Origin: Aigarchaeota archaeon | GTDB lineage: Archaea; Thermoproteota; Nitrososphaeria_A; Caldarchaeales; Calditenuaceae | Reading direction: 5' to 3' | Length of the DNA: 64,000 nucleotides | Assembly: GCA_025059745.1 (NCBI GenBank) | Contig: JANXDH010000005.1 | Coordinates: 1-64,000, forward strand | In this document: positions 9,843 through 17,781 of the stretch, piece by piece | How the letters are laid out: every line of letters begins with the position of its first letter | How positions within the stretch are numbered: position 1 is the first letter of the stretch | Position numbers and translations under genes: made by a program | The notes under the pieces: generated by a model | The model's database searches: none | What the model saw: only the letters and a program-made list of their open reading frames with translations | What the model was told of the DNA's origin: nothing

Positions 9843-10454
9843 TTGACAGCCACCGTAATCCCTGATAAGAAGGGTCTGAGAGCTCTGGGTATAGCTGAGA
9901 GCTTTCACGGGAGGCCGGGATCTAAGGCTATACTGGCCGGTGTAGTGATGCGGAGGGACCTCCTCATCGATGGTGTAGTCTTAGGGTCATGTACGGTAGG
10001 CGGGATGGACTCAACGGAGAGCGTGATTGAGATGTGGAGGTCGCTAAACAGGGGCGACATAAACCTGATAATGTTGAACGGCTGCATAATCAGCCTCTTC
10101 AACATCATAGATCTGAATGCGGTCTTCGAGCAGACCAAGAAACCCGTAATCTGCGTGACGTACGAGTCCTCCGATGGACTCGAGAACAGGATAAAAAAGA
10201 GGTTCGATAGGGACTGGGATGAACGTCTCAAAGTGTATCTAAGCAACGGGCCGCGGTATGAGGTCAGGACCAGAGAGGGTCATGCGGTCTACGTCAGGTC
10301 TATCGGTCTATCGCCCAAGACCACATCGAGAGTACTGAGGTCTTTCACGGTCTCCGGCAGGATACCGGAGCCTCTAAGGTTAGCCAAGTTAATTGCTAGA
10401 GCTGCGCAAAGACTATCGTCGTCTACTTATCAGGATAGTATCGCCGGATCGTAG
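9843..10454 (+). CDS. DUF99/UPF0215 family protein (endonuclease dU-like)
   Basis: About 203 residues, matching the archaeal DUF99 family by the N-terminal pattern LRALGIAESF, the GVVMRRDLLIDGV segment and the YESSDGLENRIKKRF region. Some members of this family have been reported as endonucleases acting at deoxyuridine (EndodU); whether this one does is inference. The frame is open from a TTG at 9786 inside the deacetylase gene, but TTG at 9843 (MTATVIPDKKGLRALG) fits the family start better and has GGTGAG immediately before it. It likely shares the deacetylase transcript. Its 3' end overlaps the convergent nucleotidyltransferase gene by 25 bases. Confidence 0.75.
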   Translation: MTATVIPDKKGLRALGIAESFHGRPGSKAILAGVVMRRDLLIDGVVLGSCTVGGMDSTESVIEMWRSLNRGDINLIMLNGCIISLFNIIDLNAVFEQTKKPVICVTYESSDGLENRIKKRFDRDWDERLKVYLSNGPRYEVRTREGHAVYVRSIGLSPKTTSRVLRSFTVSGRIPEPLRLAKLIARAAQRLSSSTYQDSIAGS

Positions 10455-11443
10455 GGCGAGCCAGTAAGGGAGGTCCCCTCGGGCACCCTCGCGCCCTGTG
10501 CCACTATGCAGTAGTTCAGTGCAGAACCGCCACCAACACGCGACCCCTCGAGTATCAAGCAGTTCTCTATGCGGGAACGAGGACCTATGAGCGCGCGGCT
10601 CATGATAGAGGAGGACCTGATCAACGAGAGGTCCCCCACAGAGGACCCCTCTCCCAAGTAGGTGGACGTGAGCGTGACGGAGTTGCCTAAAGAGACGAGT
10701 GGGGAGAGCTTGATACCGTCCCTCAACTCCCTTCGTAGTCTGCTAACGTTCGCGGCCAGTAGGTCCGAGGGTTTGCCTATATCGAACCACCAGTCTCTCT
10801 CGGACTTGAGGACGACGATCTTCCTACCCCTCCTCGCCAGCTCGGTTATCACATCGGTGAGCTCGTACTCCCCCCTAGGTGAGAGGCCGACCTCATCCGA
10901 AATTAGTAGGCTCTCGCGTGGTAAGACGTACACACCTGCGTTGATGAGGTTCGATGGAGGGTCGATGGGCTTTTCTATGAAGCCCTCTAGGTATCCGTCC
11001 CTCTCGATCACTACTCCGTAACTTCTCGGATCGCTGACCTCTACAGCGACTAGACCACCATCAGCACTCCTCCGATGAACCTCCTCAATGAGCGCCTCGA
11101 GTACGCTCGGTTCCATCGTCACATCGCCGTAGATCATAATGAACTTCTCAGAGTCCCTGAGGAAATCCATGGCAACCCTTAGTGCGTGGCCAGTACCGAG
11201 CGGCCTGCCCTGGTCGATGTATGTCACGCGGATCCCCCTAGCAAAATCTCTTACAGCACTGATCAGTAGATCCGGTTTGTAACCGACGACGATGCCAACC
11301 TCCACGACACCGATCTGTCTCAGAGAGTCCAAGACGATCTTGATGACGGGCTCTCCGGCTATCGGGAGCAGGTGCTTCGGGACGTTCTCGGAGAGAGGCC
11401 TGAGCCTCTTACCGATGCCCGCGGCCAATATCAAGGCCTTCAT
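10430..11443 (-). CDS. Sugar-phosphate nucleotidyltransferase with hexapeptide-repeat tail
   Basis: Makes an NDP-sugar from a sugar-1-phosphate. The N-terminal Rossmann-like domain has LAAGIGKRLRPLSENVPKHL, the product-binding MIYGDV and NAGVYVLPRE. The last ~90 residues are left-handed beta-helix repeats (SSVGDLSLIRSSSIM, GPRSRIENCLILEG). This layout occurs in archaeal glucose-1-P thymidylyltransferase, mannose-1-P guanylyltransferase and bifunctional GlmU-like enzymes; the exact sugar is not clear. At 337 residues it is short for a full GlmU. It could feed the membrane glycosyltransferase or the epimerase elsewhere in the window. Confidence 0.85.
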   Translation of the reverse strand: MKALILAAGIGKRLRPLSENVPKHLLPIAGEPVIKIVLDSLRQIGVVEVGIVVGYKPDLLISAVRDFARGIRVTYIDQGRPLGTGHALRVAMDFLRDSEKFIMIYGDVTMEPSVLEALIEEVHRRSADGGLVAVEVSDPRSYGVVIERDGYLEGFIEKPIDPPSNLINAGVYVLPRESLLISDEVGLSPRGEYELTDVITELARRGRKIVVLKSERDWWFDIGKPSDLLAANVSRLRRELRDGIKLSPLVSLGNSVTLTSTYLGEGSSVGDLSLIRSSSIMSRALIGPRSRIENCLILEGSRVGGGSALNYCIVAQGARVPEGTSLTGSPYDPAILS

Positions 11444-11464
11444 GATCCGGCAATGATTTGAGCA

Positions 11465-11899
11465 CTACTTCGAGACTAACCTAGCGTGCTCCCGCATCAT
11501 GCACCTGTTCCATACCGCCCTTATCCCCTTGCTCTTGACTAACCGCACCGCGTCTTCGTTGTATATGCCCTCCTGTAGCCAGAAGACCCTCGGTCCTACG
11601 GATACCGCTTCAACCGCTACTCTGTAGACTTGGTCCGATGGTCTGAAGACGTCAACTATATCGATCGGTCGCGGGACCTCTAGCAGAGACTTGTAAACCT
11701 TAAGACTGAGTATGCTATCGGTCATAGGATTCACAGGATATATGGTGTAGCCGTGGTCGAACAGGTACCTCGGGACGTAATGGGCTGGCTTGCTCTCATC
11801 ACGTGACATGCCGACTACTGCCACCCTCTTGCTGGACCTGAGGATCTCTAATAGCTCAGCGTCGCTCAGTCCATCGGTAGGTATGTCGGTCATCATCAT
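11465..11899 (-). CDS. CoA-binding domain protein (YccU-like)
   Basis: A 144-residue single-domain protein of the CoA_binding_2 Rossmann family: VAVVGMSRDESKPAHYVPRYL near residues 31-51, YTIYPVNP, VDVFRPSD, VFWLQEGIYNEDA and the C-terminal WNRCMMREH signature. The family binds CoA but most members have no known role. The start MMMTD offers several adjacent ATG codons. It lies 21 bases upstream of the nucleotidyltransferase on the same strand and downstream of pheA, so these three could share transcripts. Confidence 0.88.
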   Translation of the reverse strand: MMMTDIPTDGLSDAELLEILRSSKRVAVVGMSRDESKPAHYVPRYLFDHGYTIYPVNPMTDSILSLKVYKSLLEVPRPIDIVDVFRPSDQVYRVAVEAVSVGPRVFWLQEGIYNEDAVRLVKSKGIRAVWNRCMMREHARLVSK

Positions 11900-11932
11900 G
11901 GATGCTTCACCCTCCCTTATAAGGCATCTGAC

Positions 11933-12757
11933 CTACTCGAACTCTAGGGGGGCGGCTCTATACGACCCTAGGACCTTGAGGAAGAGCGTCTTCTTGGTCA
12001 GGTCGGTCAACGCATTCCTTACTAGGTCATCATCTATGTGACCCTCGAAATCGACGTAGAAGTTGTACTGCCAAGGCCTCGCCCTTGTTGGCCTCGACTC
12101 TATCTTGGTGAGGTTTATGCCGCGTTCCGCAAAGGCTCCAATAGCGTTGTAGAGCGCTCCCGGCCTGTGAGCGACGCTGAAGATCACGCTGGTCTTGTCA
12201 GCACCGGACGGAGGCTGCACATCATAACCTATGATGAGGAACCTCGTGTAATTCCGTCCATAGTCCTCTATGTCACTCGCTAGGACCTCCATCTCATATA
12301 TCTCGGCCGCGCGCTGACTTGCTATCGCGGCGTTAGTAGGGTCCCCCATCTCCTTTATCATCTTGACAGAACCGGCCGTATCGTAGGTGCTGAAGAGCTC
12401 AACGCCCAGAGACTCGAGGTAGGCCCTGCACTGACCGATGGCCTGGGGGTGTGAGTAGACGCGCTTTATGTCGGACACACTTGCACCGTAGAGGCCTATT
12501 AGACAGTGCCGGATCCTCATGTTTATCTCTCCAATGACCTTCAGGCCCGTGGTAAGGAGTCTGTCGTAAGTCTCGTTCACCGGGCCCTCTATGCTGTTCT
12601 CTATCGGGACGACGCCTGCCTCTGCCTCACCAGCCTCGACCGACATGAACACTGAGGTAATAGTCTTCTTCGGTAACATCGTCACGCCCTTGCCGAACTG
12701 CTTTATCACTGCCTCCTCACTGAAGGAGCCGTACTCTCCCTGAAACGCAACTATCAA
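11933..12757 (-). CDS. pheA: Prephenate dehydratase
   Basis: Converts prephenate to phenylpyruvate in phenylalanine synthesis. The 274-residue monofunctional enzyme begins FQGEYGSFSEEA, has the VPIENSIEGPVNETYD substrate loop and the TRFLIIGYD segment (Thr-Arg-Phe catalytic motif, T near residue 170), then a C-terminal ACT domain (FSVAHRPGALYNAIGAF, ESRPTRARPWQYNFYVD) for phenylalanine feedback. The start is TTG, about 29 bases from a TATA-like CTATATTAT (12780-12791 complement). No fused chorismate mutase is present. The partner TyrA is at 39748. Confidence 0.95.
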   Translation of the reverse strand: MIVAFQGEYGSFSEEAVIKQFGKGVTMLPKKTITSVFMSVEAGEAEAGVVPIENSIEGPVNETYDRLLTTGLKVIGEINMRIRHCLIGLYGASVSDIKRVYSHPQAIGQCRAYLESLGVELFSTYDTAGSVKMIKEMGDPTNAAIASQRAAEIYEMEVLASDIEDYGRNYTRFLIIGYDVQPPSGADKTSVIFSVAHRPGALYNAIGAFAERGINLTKIESRPTRARPWQYNFYVDFEGHIDDDLVRNALTDLTKKTLFLKVLGSYRAAPLEFE

Positions 12758-12801
12758 TCTGTAAGATCATAGGTTTTGAGCATAATATAGCTTTGAGAGG
12801 T

Positions 12802-13560
12802 CTACCTCAAGAACCTCGCCCTTATCTTGGAGCTGATGGCGTCCATACCCATGACGAACGCCAAGATAACGAGTATACACATCAGGAGGCCATCGTACCT
12901 CAGAGACTGGGCCAACGCCAATATGAGGTAGCCGATCCCTCCGGCTCCGACCAATCCAATTATACTTGAAGCCCTGACGTTGTACTCAAAGATGAAGAGG
13001 AGCTGGCTGATGATGTAGTTCGCTGTCTCCGGAACTATCGCGAACCTCAGCAGTTGTAGTTGAGACGCGCCCACCGCGCCGACGCCCTCGAGAACCTCCT
13101 TGCTAACTGAGTCGAAGCTCTCATAGAAGAGCTTGCCGAGATAGCCGACGGTGTAGAAGGAGATCGCCATTACGCCAGCGGGCGGCCCCAACCCTATAAT
13201 TATCACGAAGATGAGGGCCCAGAGGAGCGAGGGCACAGTCCTTATGACGGCCAACAAGGTCCTAAAGGGCACGGTCACGTGTTTAGGGAACAGCAGCCTT
13301 GAGCTGAGCATCGCGAGCGGAAGCGATAGGAAACCTCCGATTACGGTCCCAGTGAAGGCCATCAGCACCGTCTCGTAGGTCGCCTCTAAAATCAGCGGCA
13401 CTAGGCTCACATCAGGCGGTATCATCTGGACTATGAAGGGCACTAGATTCGCAAAACGTCCCAACCTACTCGGGTCCAACAGCCCGACCTGCCATAACGA
13501 ATAGATCAACGCACCAATGAACGCTATGAACCAAACGTCTCTGGGTACTCGTCCCCTCAT
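12802..13560 (-). CDS. phnE: PhnE-type ABC transporter permease
   Basis: Inner-membrane permease of a phosphonate/phosphate-type ABC importer, 252 residues with about six transmembrane segments. The coupling motif region EGVGAVGASQLQLLRFAIVPE near residues 155-175 and VRASSIIGLVGAGGIGYL fit PhnE. It overlaps the ATPase gene by four bases (ATGA), so the three transporter genes form one operon (D, C, E in transcription order). No phosphonate lyase genes are nearby, so the substrate may be phosphonate, phosphite or phosphate. Confidence 0.9.
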   Translation of the reverse strand: MRGRVPRDVWFIAFIGALIYSLWQVGLLDPSRLGRFANLVPFIVQMIPPDVSLVPLILEATYETVLMAFTGTVIGGFLSLPLAMLSSRLLFPKHVTVPFRTLLAVIRTVPSLLWALIFVIIIGLGPPAGVMAISFYTVGYLGKLFYESFDSVSKEVLEGVGAVGASQLQLLRFAIVPETANYIISQLLFIFEYNVRASSIIGLVGAGGIGYLILALAQSLRYDGLLMCILVILAFVMGMDAISSKIRARFLR

Positions 13561-14297
13561 CTCATCGCACTCAGCAAGTCCATCCCCTTGGTAGTGCCCG
13601 GACTGCCTCGGAACGTTATCCCCCCCTCCCTCATCACTACCAAGGAGTCGGCGTACTCATAAGCGATGTCGGCATCGTGGGTCGTGATGACCAACGTTAT
13701 CTTCTTCTCACCCTTGCATATCTCCCGGAAGACCTCTAGTACGTCCCTTGATGTCAGTGGATCCAACTGACTGACGAACTCATCCGCGAGTATCACCTCG
13801 GGGTCCTGCATCAACGTCCTGGCGATCGCGACCCTCTGCTTCTGCCCGCCGCTGAGAGAAGAGACCTTATTGTGAGCGAAGTCCTTCAATCCCACAGTCT
13901 CGATGACCCTTAACGCCCTCTCGACCTCCTCCTCAGGGAACTGACCTAGTATAGAGTGGAGCGTTGAAACGCGTGAGAGCGCGCCCGTGAGTACATTTTC
14001 TAACACGCTTAAGTTGGAGACCACCCCGAAACCCTGAGGAACGTAGCCGATGGATCTGTAAGCGACCCTCCTGTCCTCATCTGATAAGAGGTCTTTACTC
14101 CTGTACCTTATAATCCCGGAAGTCGGCCTCAGTATGCCCTTGAGGACCTTCAATAAGGTGGTCTTCCCCGCACCGCTCCTACCGAAGATCATGTAAACTT
14201 TACCCTCCTCCAACTCGAGCGAGACCCCCCTCAGTACGAACTTTGAGGGTTGGTAGGCGTACCATACGTCTATGCACTCTAGTACACTGGTCGTCAA
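13557..14297 (-). CDS. phnC: PhnC-type ABC transporter ATP-binding protein
   Basis: ATPase of the same importer, 246 residues. Walker A is GRSGAGKTT, the Q-loop region is YVPQGFG, the ABC signature is SSLSGGQKQRVAIARTL, Walker B is VILADEF, and the H-loop is VITTHD. After Walker B the usual D-E is DEFVSQLDP, as in PhnC proteins. Starts and stops overlap the neighbouring genes by ATGA on both sides, indicating tight coupling with the binding protein and permease. Confidence 0.92.
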   Translation of the reverse strand: MTTSVLECIDVWYAYQPSKFVLRGVSLELEEGKVYMIFGRSGAGKTTLLKVLKGILRPTSGIIRYRSKDLLSDEDRRVAYRSIGYVPQGFGVVSNLSVLENVLTGALSRVSTLHSILGQFPEEEVERALRVIETVGLKDFAHNKVSSLSGGQKQRVAIARTLMQDPEVILADEFVSQLDPLTSRDVLEVFREICKGEKKITLVITTHDADIAYEYADSLVVMREGGITFRGSPGTTKGMDLLSAMR

Positions 14298-15226
14298 GTG
14301 AACTCGAAACCCGTGAGCGTGATGTACTTCTGAAGCGCTGAGAAGTGCTCCTCCGCACTCTTCGCCTCGAATCCGACGAAGAGCGAGGAGACAAACCTCC
14401 TCATCAGGTATTGGTGTTCCGGTCCAGAGAGCTCGAGGAAAGCTTGCTTTACTCGTTGCTTCAAATCGTTTGGTAGGTCTTTGATCACCACGACACCATG
14501 AGATGGCAAAGGTCCTTGAGACTCTAACACTTTACTCGCGCTCATGGCCTGGGTGTAAAGACTATAAGATACGTCACCCGCCATGACCGTGACATCCACC
14601 TGTCGTGCCCTCAGGGCCTCCCAGCACTGTCCGTACCCTCCACCGAATACGACGTTACCCTTCCCGAAGAAGTCCTCCGGGTCCACGCTGGCACCCCTTT
14701 TCTCTATGAGTCCAAGCTCGACCAATTTAGCCATCGGTGCCAAGTAACCCGATGATGAGACCCGGCTCGGGAAACAGACCTTCTTACCCCTCAACTCCTC
14801 CAACGACTTGTAAGCGCTATCCTTGAGGACTATCCAGTAAGAGTAGTAATTCGTGGCGTTGATGACTCTATCACCCACCGCCACAGTCCTGACCTCTACC
14901 AGCATGAGTTCGGACCCCGATCTTTGGACCGCAAGGTACGCCGGCCAGGACCCCATGAGCGCCAAGTGGACCGTCTTGAACCTGAGGCCCTCTATGACGC
15001 CCGTGTAGTCGGTGGGCACGTATATCTCCACTGGCAACCCTATTCTCCTCGAGAGGAAATCCGCCAGATCCCGCGAGAGCTCCTTGATCTCAACTGGGTT
15101 CTGGGTGGGCTGTACTGCTATTATCAGCCTGTCGATCCTGTTCTGGTCGTTCAGCCAGATCGCATAAGCAGCTATCGAGAAGATCACAACTACGGCCAGA
15201 ACCAGTAGCGTTGTCGATTTCTTCAT
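14294..15226 (-). CDS. phnD: PhnD-type phosphate/phosphonate substrate-binding protein
   Basis: Extracytoplasmic binding protein, 310 residues. A hydrophobic N-terminal segment (LLVLAVVVIFSIAAYAIWL) after KK serves as a signal or membrane anchor. The body matches PhnD: VQPTQNP, FKTVHLALMGSWPAYL, LRGKKVCFPSRVSSSGYLAP (split across the family's SxTSGxL site) and GGGYGQCWEALRARQVDVTV. The serine-rich SRVSSSGYL region corresponds to the anion-binding site. It is the first gene of the transporter operon. Confidence 0.9.
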   Translation of the reverse strand: MKKSTTLLVLAVVVIFSIAAYAIWLNDQNRIDRLIIAVQPTQNPVEIKELSRDLADFLSRRIGLPVEIYVPTDYTGVIEGLRFKTVHLALMGSWPAYLAVQRSGSELMLVEVRTVAVGDRVINATNYYSYWIVLKDSAYKSLEELRGKKVCFPSRVSSSGYLAPMAKLVELGLIEKRGASVDPEDFFGKGNVVFGGGYGQCWEALRARQVDVTVMAGDVSYSLYTQAMSASKVLESQGPLPSHGVVVIKDLPNDLKQRVKQAFLELSGPEHQYLMRRFVSSLFVGFEAKSAEEHFSALQKYITLTGFEFT

Positions 15227-15245
15227 GGCATTTCTACCACATTCC

Positions 15246-15254
15246 GTAATATAA
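15246..15254 (-). promoter_or_regulatory. TATA element of the phnDCE operon
   Basis: On the minus strand TTATATTAC lies about 24 bases before the phnD ATG at 15226. A second TATA-like TTTATATA (complement of 15261-15268) lies 38 bases away. The surrounding 70 bases are much more AT-rich than the coding DNA. No Shine-Dalgarno site is visible before the ATG, which favours the nearer element and a leaderless mRNA. Confidence 0.55.
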
Positions 15255-15307
15255 CTCTGTTATATAAACTTAAATACGTTTAATTAATTTCTTTACACCG
15301 TAAAGTT

Positions 15308-16240
15308 CTATTTCGTCTTGGCCTTGCGCAACTTCTCTATGAAGACAGGTAGGAACTGGTAGAGGTCCGCGATCACTGAGTAATCTGACTCCCTGTGTAT
15401 AGGTGCGTTAGAATCGTTGTTGATCGCGACGATCGTCTTGGCTCCCCGTATCCCAGCCACGTGTTGCATCTGGCCCGATACGCCTATTGCGATGTAGAGC
15501 TTGGGGCCGACCCATTTCCCGGATAGACCTATGTGCCGGTCCTCGCTGAGCCACTTCAAGTCGCCTGATATCGGCCTCGTGCAACCTACCTCGCCGCCCA
15601 CCTCTCTTGCCAACTCCTCCGCGAGCGCTATGTCCTCTTTCTTCTTGAACCCCCTGCCCACGCTCACGATGATCTCGGCCTTCGTTAGATCAACAGCCTC
15701 CTTCATGACCGCCCTCATCTCCACGAACCTTACCCTCTCATCGACCTCCGGATCGATCCGGGTGATCTTAGGCTTACTCGCCGCGGTCACCGCCTCGGGC
15801 TTCGTCCGTCCAACCCTCAAAGTGACGACTACTGGAAACTCAGCGCGCTGTTCAGCGACGTACGTACCTCCGTAAACCGTACGCGAGACCTTGAGTGACG
15901 GTCCATCAACTTCAATCGTCACGCAGTCATTCAGACAACCCACCCTCAACCTTTGAGCGGCCCTTGCGGCTATCTCACGGCAATCCTTGGTAGACGGTCC
16001 CAATATGACGGACGGTTTGAAACTCTCAGAGCACCTGACCACCGCGCTCGCGAACGAGTTGTTGCTAAAAGCCCCCTCCATGAGGTAGACTTCACTGAGG
16101 CCGTAGGCCTCGACCTCACCGATGCTCGTTGCGTCGCTCCCAACGAGCAGTCTGACGTCATCGAACCCTGCACGCCTCACCGCTGTGATCATCTCGGGTG
16201 CGTACTCTCTGACCTTAGTGAATATCAAGGCGCCGCTCAT
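15308..16240 (-). CDS. etfA: Electron transfer flavoprotein alpha subunit
   Basis: FAD-binding subunit of the ETF heterodimer, 310 residues. The C-terminal FAD domain shows SVGRGF, CTRPISGDLKWL, GLSGKWVGPKLYIAIGVSG and QMQHVAGIRG, ending in INNDSNAPI. It starts four bases inside etfB (ATGA overlap) and is the last gene of the membrane Fe-S oxidoreductase - cyclo-ligase - etfB - etfA unit. ETF collects electrons from flavin dehydrogenases and passes them to a membrane acceptor, here very probably the Fe-S protein encoded at 17778. Confidence 0.95.
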   Translation of the reverse strand: MSGALIFTKVREYAPEMITAVRRAGFDDVRLLVGSDATSIGEVEAYGLSEVYLMEGAFSNNSFASAVVRCSESFKPSVILGPSTKDCREIAARAAQRLRVGCLNDCVTIEVDGPSLKVSRTVYGGTYVAEQRAEFPVVVTLRVGRTKPEAVTAASKPKITRIDPEVDERVRFVEMRAVMKEAVDLTKAEIIVSVGRGFKKKEDIALAEELAREVGGEVGCTRPISGDLKWLSEDRHIGLSGKWVGPKLYIAIGVSGQMQHVAGIRGAKTIVAINNDSNAPIHRESDYSVIADLYQFLPVFIEKLRKAKTK

Positions 16241-17016
16241 ATCCTGACCAACCCCTCCCTGACGAGCTCGGATAACAGCTTCTCGGCCGCCTCATCCAGA
16301 GAGCCTGAGATCACGACTCTCTTCCTCTCGACCTTGAGCGCCCTGACAGAGGCACAGACGACCCTCGGTCTCAACTCGTTCTCGTCCAGCCCTAGACTCT
16401 CTAGGGGAACCGAGTTTATCGGTTTCTTCGAGGCCGCCCTGATCATGAGAAGGCTGGGTAGGCGCGGGGTGTTGATCTCTAACCCGACCGTCAGGACTAT
16501 CGGTAGCTTTACGTCTAATACTTCTCTCCCTTCCTCAAGGTCCCTCTCGACTCTCAACCCCTCCTGTTCTGCATGAATCCTTATCACGTGTGTAACACTG
16601 GGGAGACCTAACTTCTCTGCGACCCTAGGTCCGACCTGATATCCTCCCTCATCGACCGAACACTCACCGCAAAGTATGAGGTCTGCATTACCGACGGTCC
16701 TAGATAAAGACGCCAGCACGTTCGCGTACACCCAGCCGTCCGCGTGCTCGAGCCTCTTATCGGAGACAACATACGCCTCATCAGCGCCCATCGCCAGCGC
16801 CTCTCTTATGAGCAAAGGTTTGACGTCAGGACCAGCTGAGATCACGACCACTCTGCCCTTGAAATTCTCCTTCATCCTGATGCCCTCTTCAAGAGCGTTG
16901 AGGTCAAAGTCGCTCAGTTTCGTCTGCGCGCGTTCGTATATTGGCTCGAGGGTCTTAGGGTTCGGTTCTAATGTGTTTGGATCATAAGTCTGCTTAACGA
17001 GGACGTGTATCTCCAA
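16237..17016 (-). CDS. etfB: Electron transfer flavoprotein beta subunit
   Basis: AMP-binding beta subunit of ETF, 259 residues. Recognisable parts are VLVKQTYDPNT at the N-terminus, SDFDLNALEEGIRMKE, SAGPDVKPLLIREALAMGADE and DLILCGECSVDEGGYQVGPRVAEKLG followed by VERDLEEGREVLDVKLP. The EtfB nucleotide-binding loop residues are in that last region; whether this is a bifurcating type cannot be settled by eye. A Shine-Dalgarno-like GAGGTGAGG precedes the start. Confidence 0.95.
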   Translation of the reverse strand: MEIHVLVKQTYDPNTLEPNPKTLEPIYERAQTKLSDFDLNALEEGIRMKENFKGRVVVISAGPDVKPLLIREALAMGADEAYVVSDKRLEHADGWVYANVLASLSRTVGNADLILCGECSVDEGGYQVGPRVAEKLGLPSVTHVIRIHAEQEGLRVERDLEEGREVLDVKLPIVLTVGLEINTPRLPSLLMIRAASKKPINSVPLESLGLDENELRPRVVCASVRALKVERKRVVISGSLDEAAEKLLSELVREGLVRI

Positions 17017-17058
17017 TTCCTCACCTCCTGATCGGGGGGCTGAAATATTAACGTACTT

Positions 17059-17781
17059 CTATCTCCTCAGCGAGCCGCGCATGTCTCGGAGGAGCGGGAT
17101 CTCTTTTATCTTACCCTCGTCGAGAGAATCCCACAATATCCCCTGTGGTCTTTTATTATTCGCTCTCACCTCGATGACGCGCGTGTTAGTGAATATGTAA
17201 TTTAGAGGAACATCATACGCCTCGCGTGGTATGAAATCTACCAACTGGAGGTCGTGTACGGTCGTGACTATTGGGACGTTACCATCGACCCTTCTAAACT
17301 CGCTCAATATGGCGTACTCTATCTCACTATAGCCCTCGCCCTTCCCCAACCTCCAACCGTCCTCGGTGACTGCTACGGAGCCGAAGACCAATAGATCGAT
17401 CTCAGGTAGATCCTCGGGCGCCACCTCCACCCCCAACCTCATGAAGTTCTTGATGGCTAATCTTAGTTCGACGCCCTCCCCTCGTATCATATCGGGTTCA
17501 AGCATCAGGAAACCTCTCCTCAACCTCGGCGTGGGCACTACCAAGACCTTACCGTCCCCAAGGACGCGATCCCTGATGCACCTCTGGGGAGAGTCGGGGT
17601 TCACCTTGACGACCCTCGCTCGCTTGTAAATACTCGAGTCGAACAACCTCTCAGCGGCCGTATCAGCGCCCTTGAAGTTCGGTATCCTCCCCTTCACGGG
17701 GAACGGTGGCAAGGCTACGCCCTCCTTGACGAGTCGATCCCAGACCATGAGCCTTATCTCTTGCTTTCCCCGGTTCATCAT
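17059..17781 (-). CDS. 5-formyltetrahydrofolate cyclo-ligase family protein
   Basis: ATP-dependent enzyme that returns 5-formyl-tetrahydrofolate to 5,10-methenyl-tetrahydrofolate, or an archaeal pterin analogue. The 240-residue protein has KQEIRLMVWDRLVKEG at the N-terminus, PTPRLRRGFLML, LLVFGSVAVTEDGWRLGKGEGY (the substrate and ATP loop) and VPIVTTVHDLQLVD. The start overlaps the preceding oxidoreductase gene by ATGA, so it is embedded in the ETF operon. Placement of a C1-folate enzyme between ETF genes and their oxidoreductase is unusual and suggests linked C1 and redox chemistry. Confidence 0.85.
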   Translation of the reverse strand: MMNRGKQEIRLMVWDRLVKEGVALPPFPVKGRIPNFKGADTAAERLFDSSIYKRARVVKVNPDSPQRCIRDRVLGDGKVLVVPTPRLRRGFLMLEPDMIRGEGVELRLAIKNFMRLGVEVAPEDLPEIDLLVFGSVAVTEDGWRLGKGEGYSEIEYAILSEFRRVDGNVPIVTTVHDLQLVDFIPREAYDVPLNYIFTNTRVIEVRANNKRPQGILWDSLDEGKIKEIPLLRDMRGSLRR

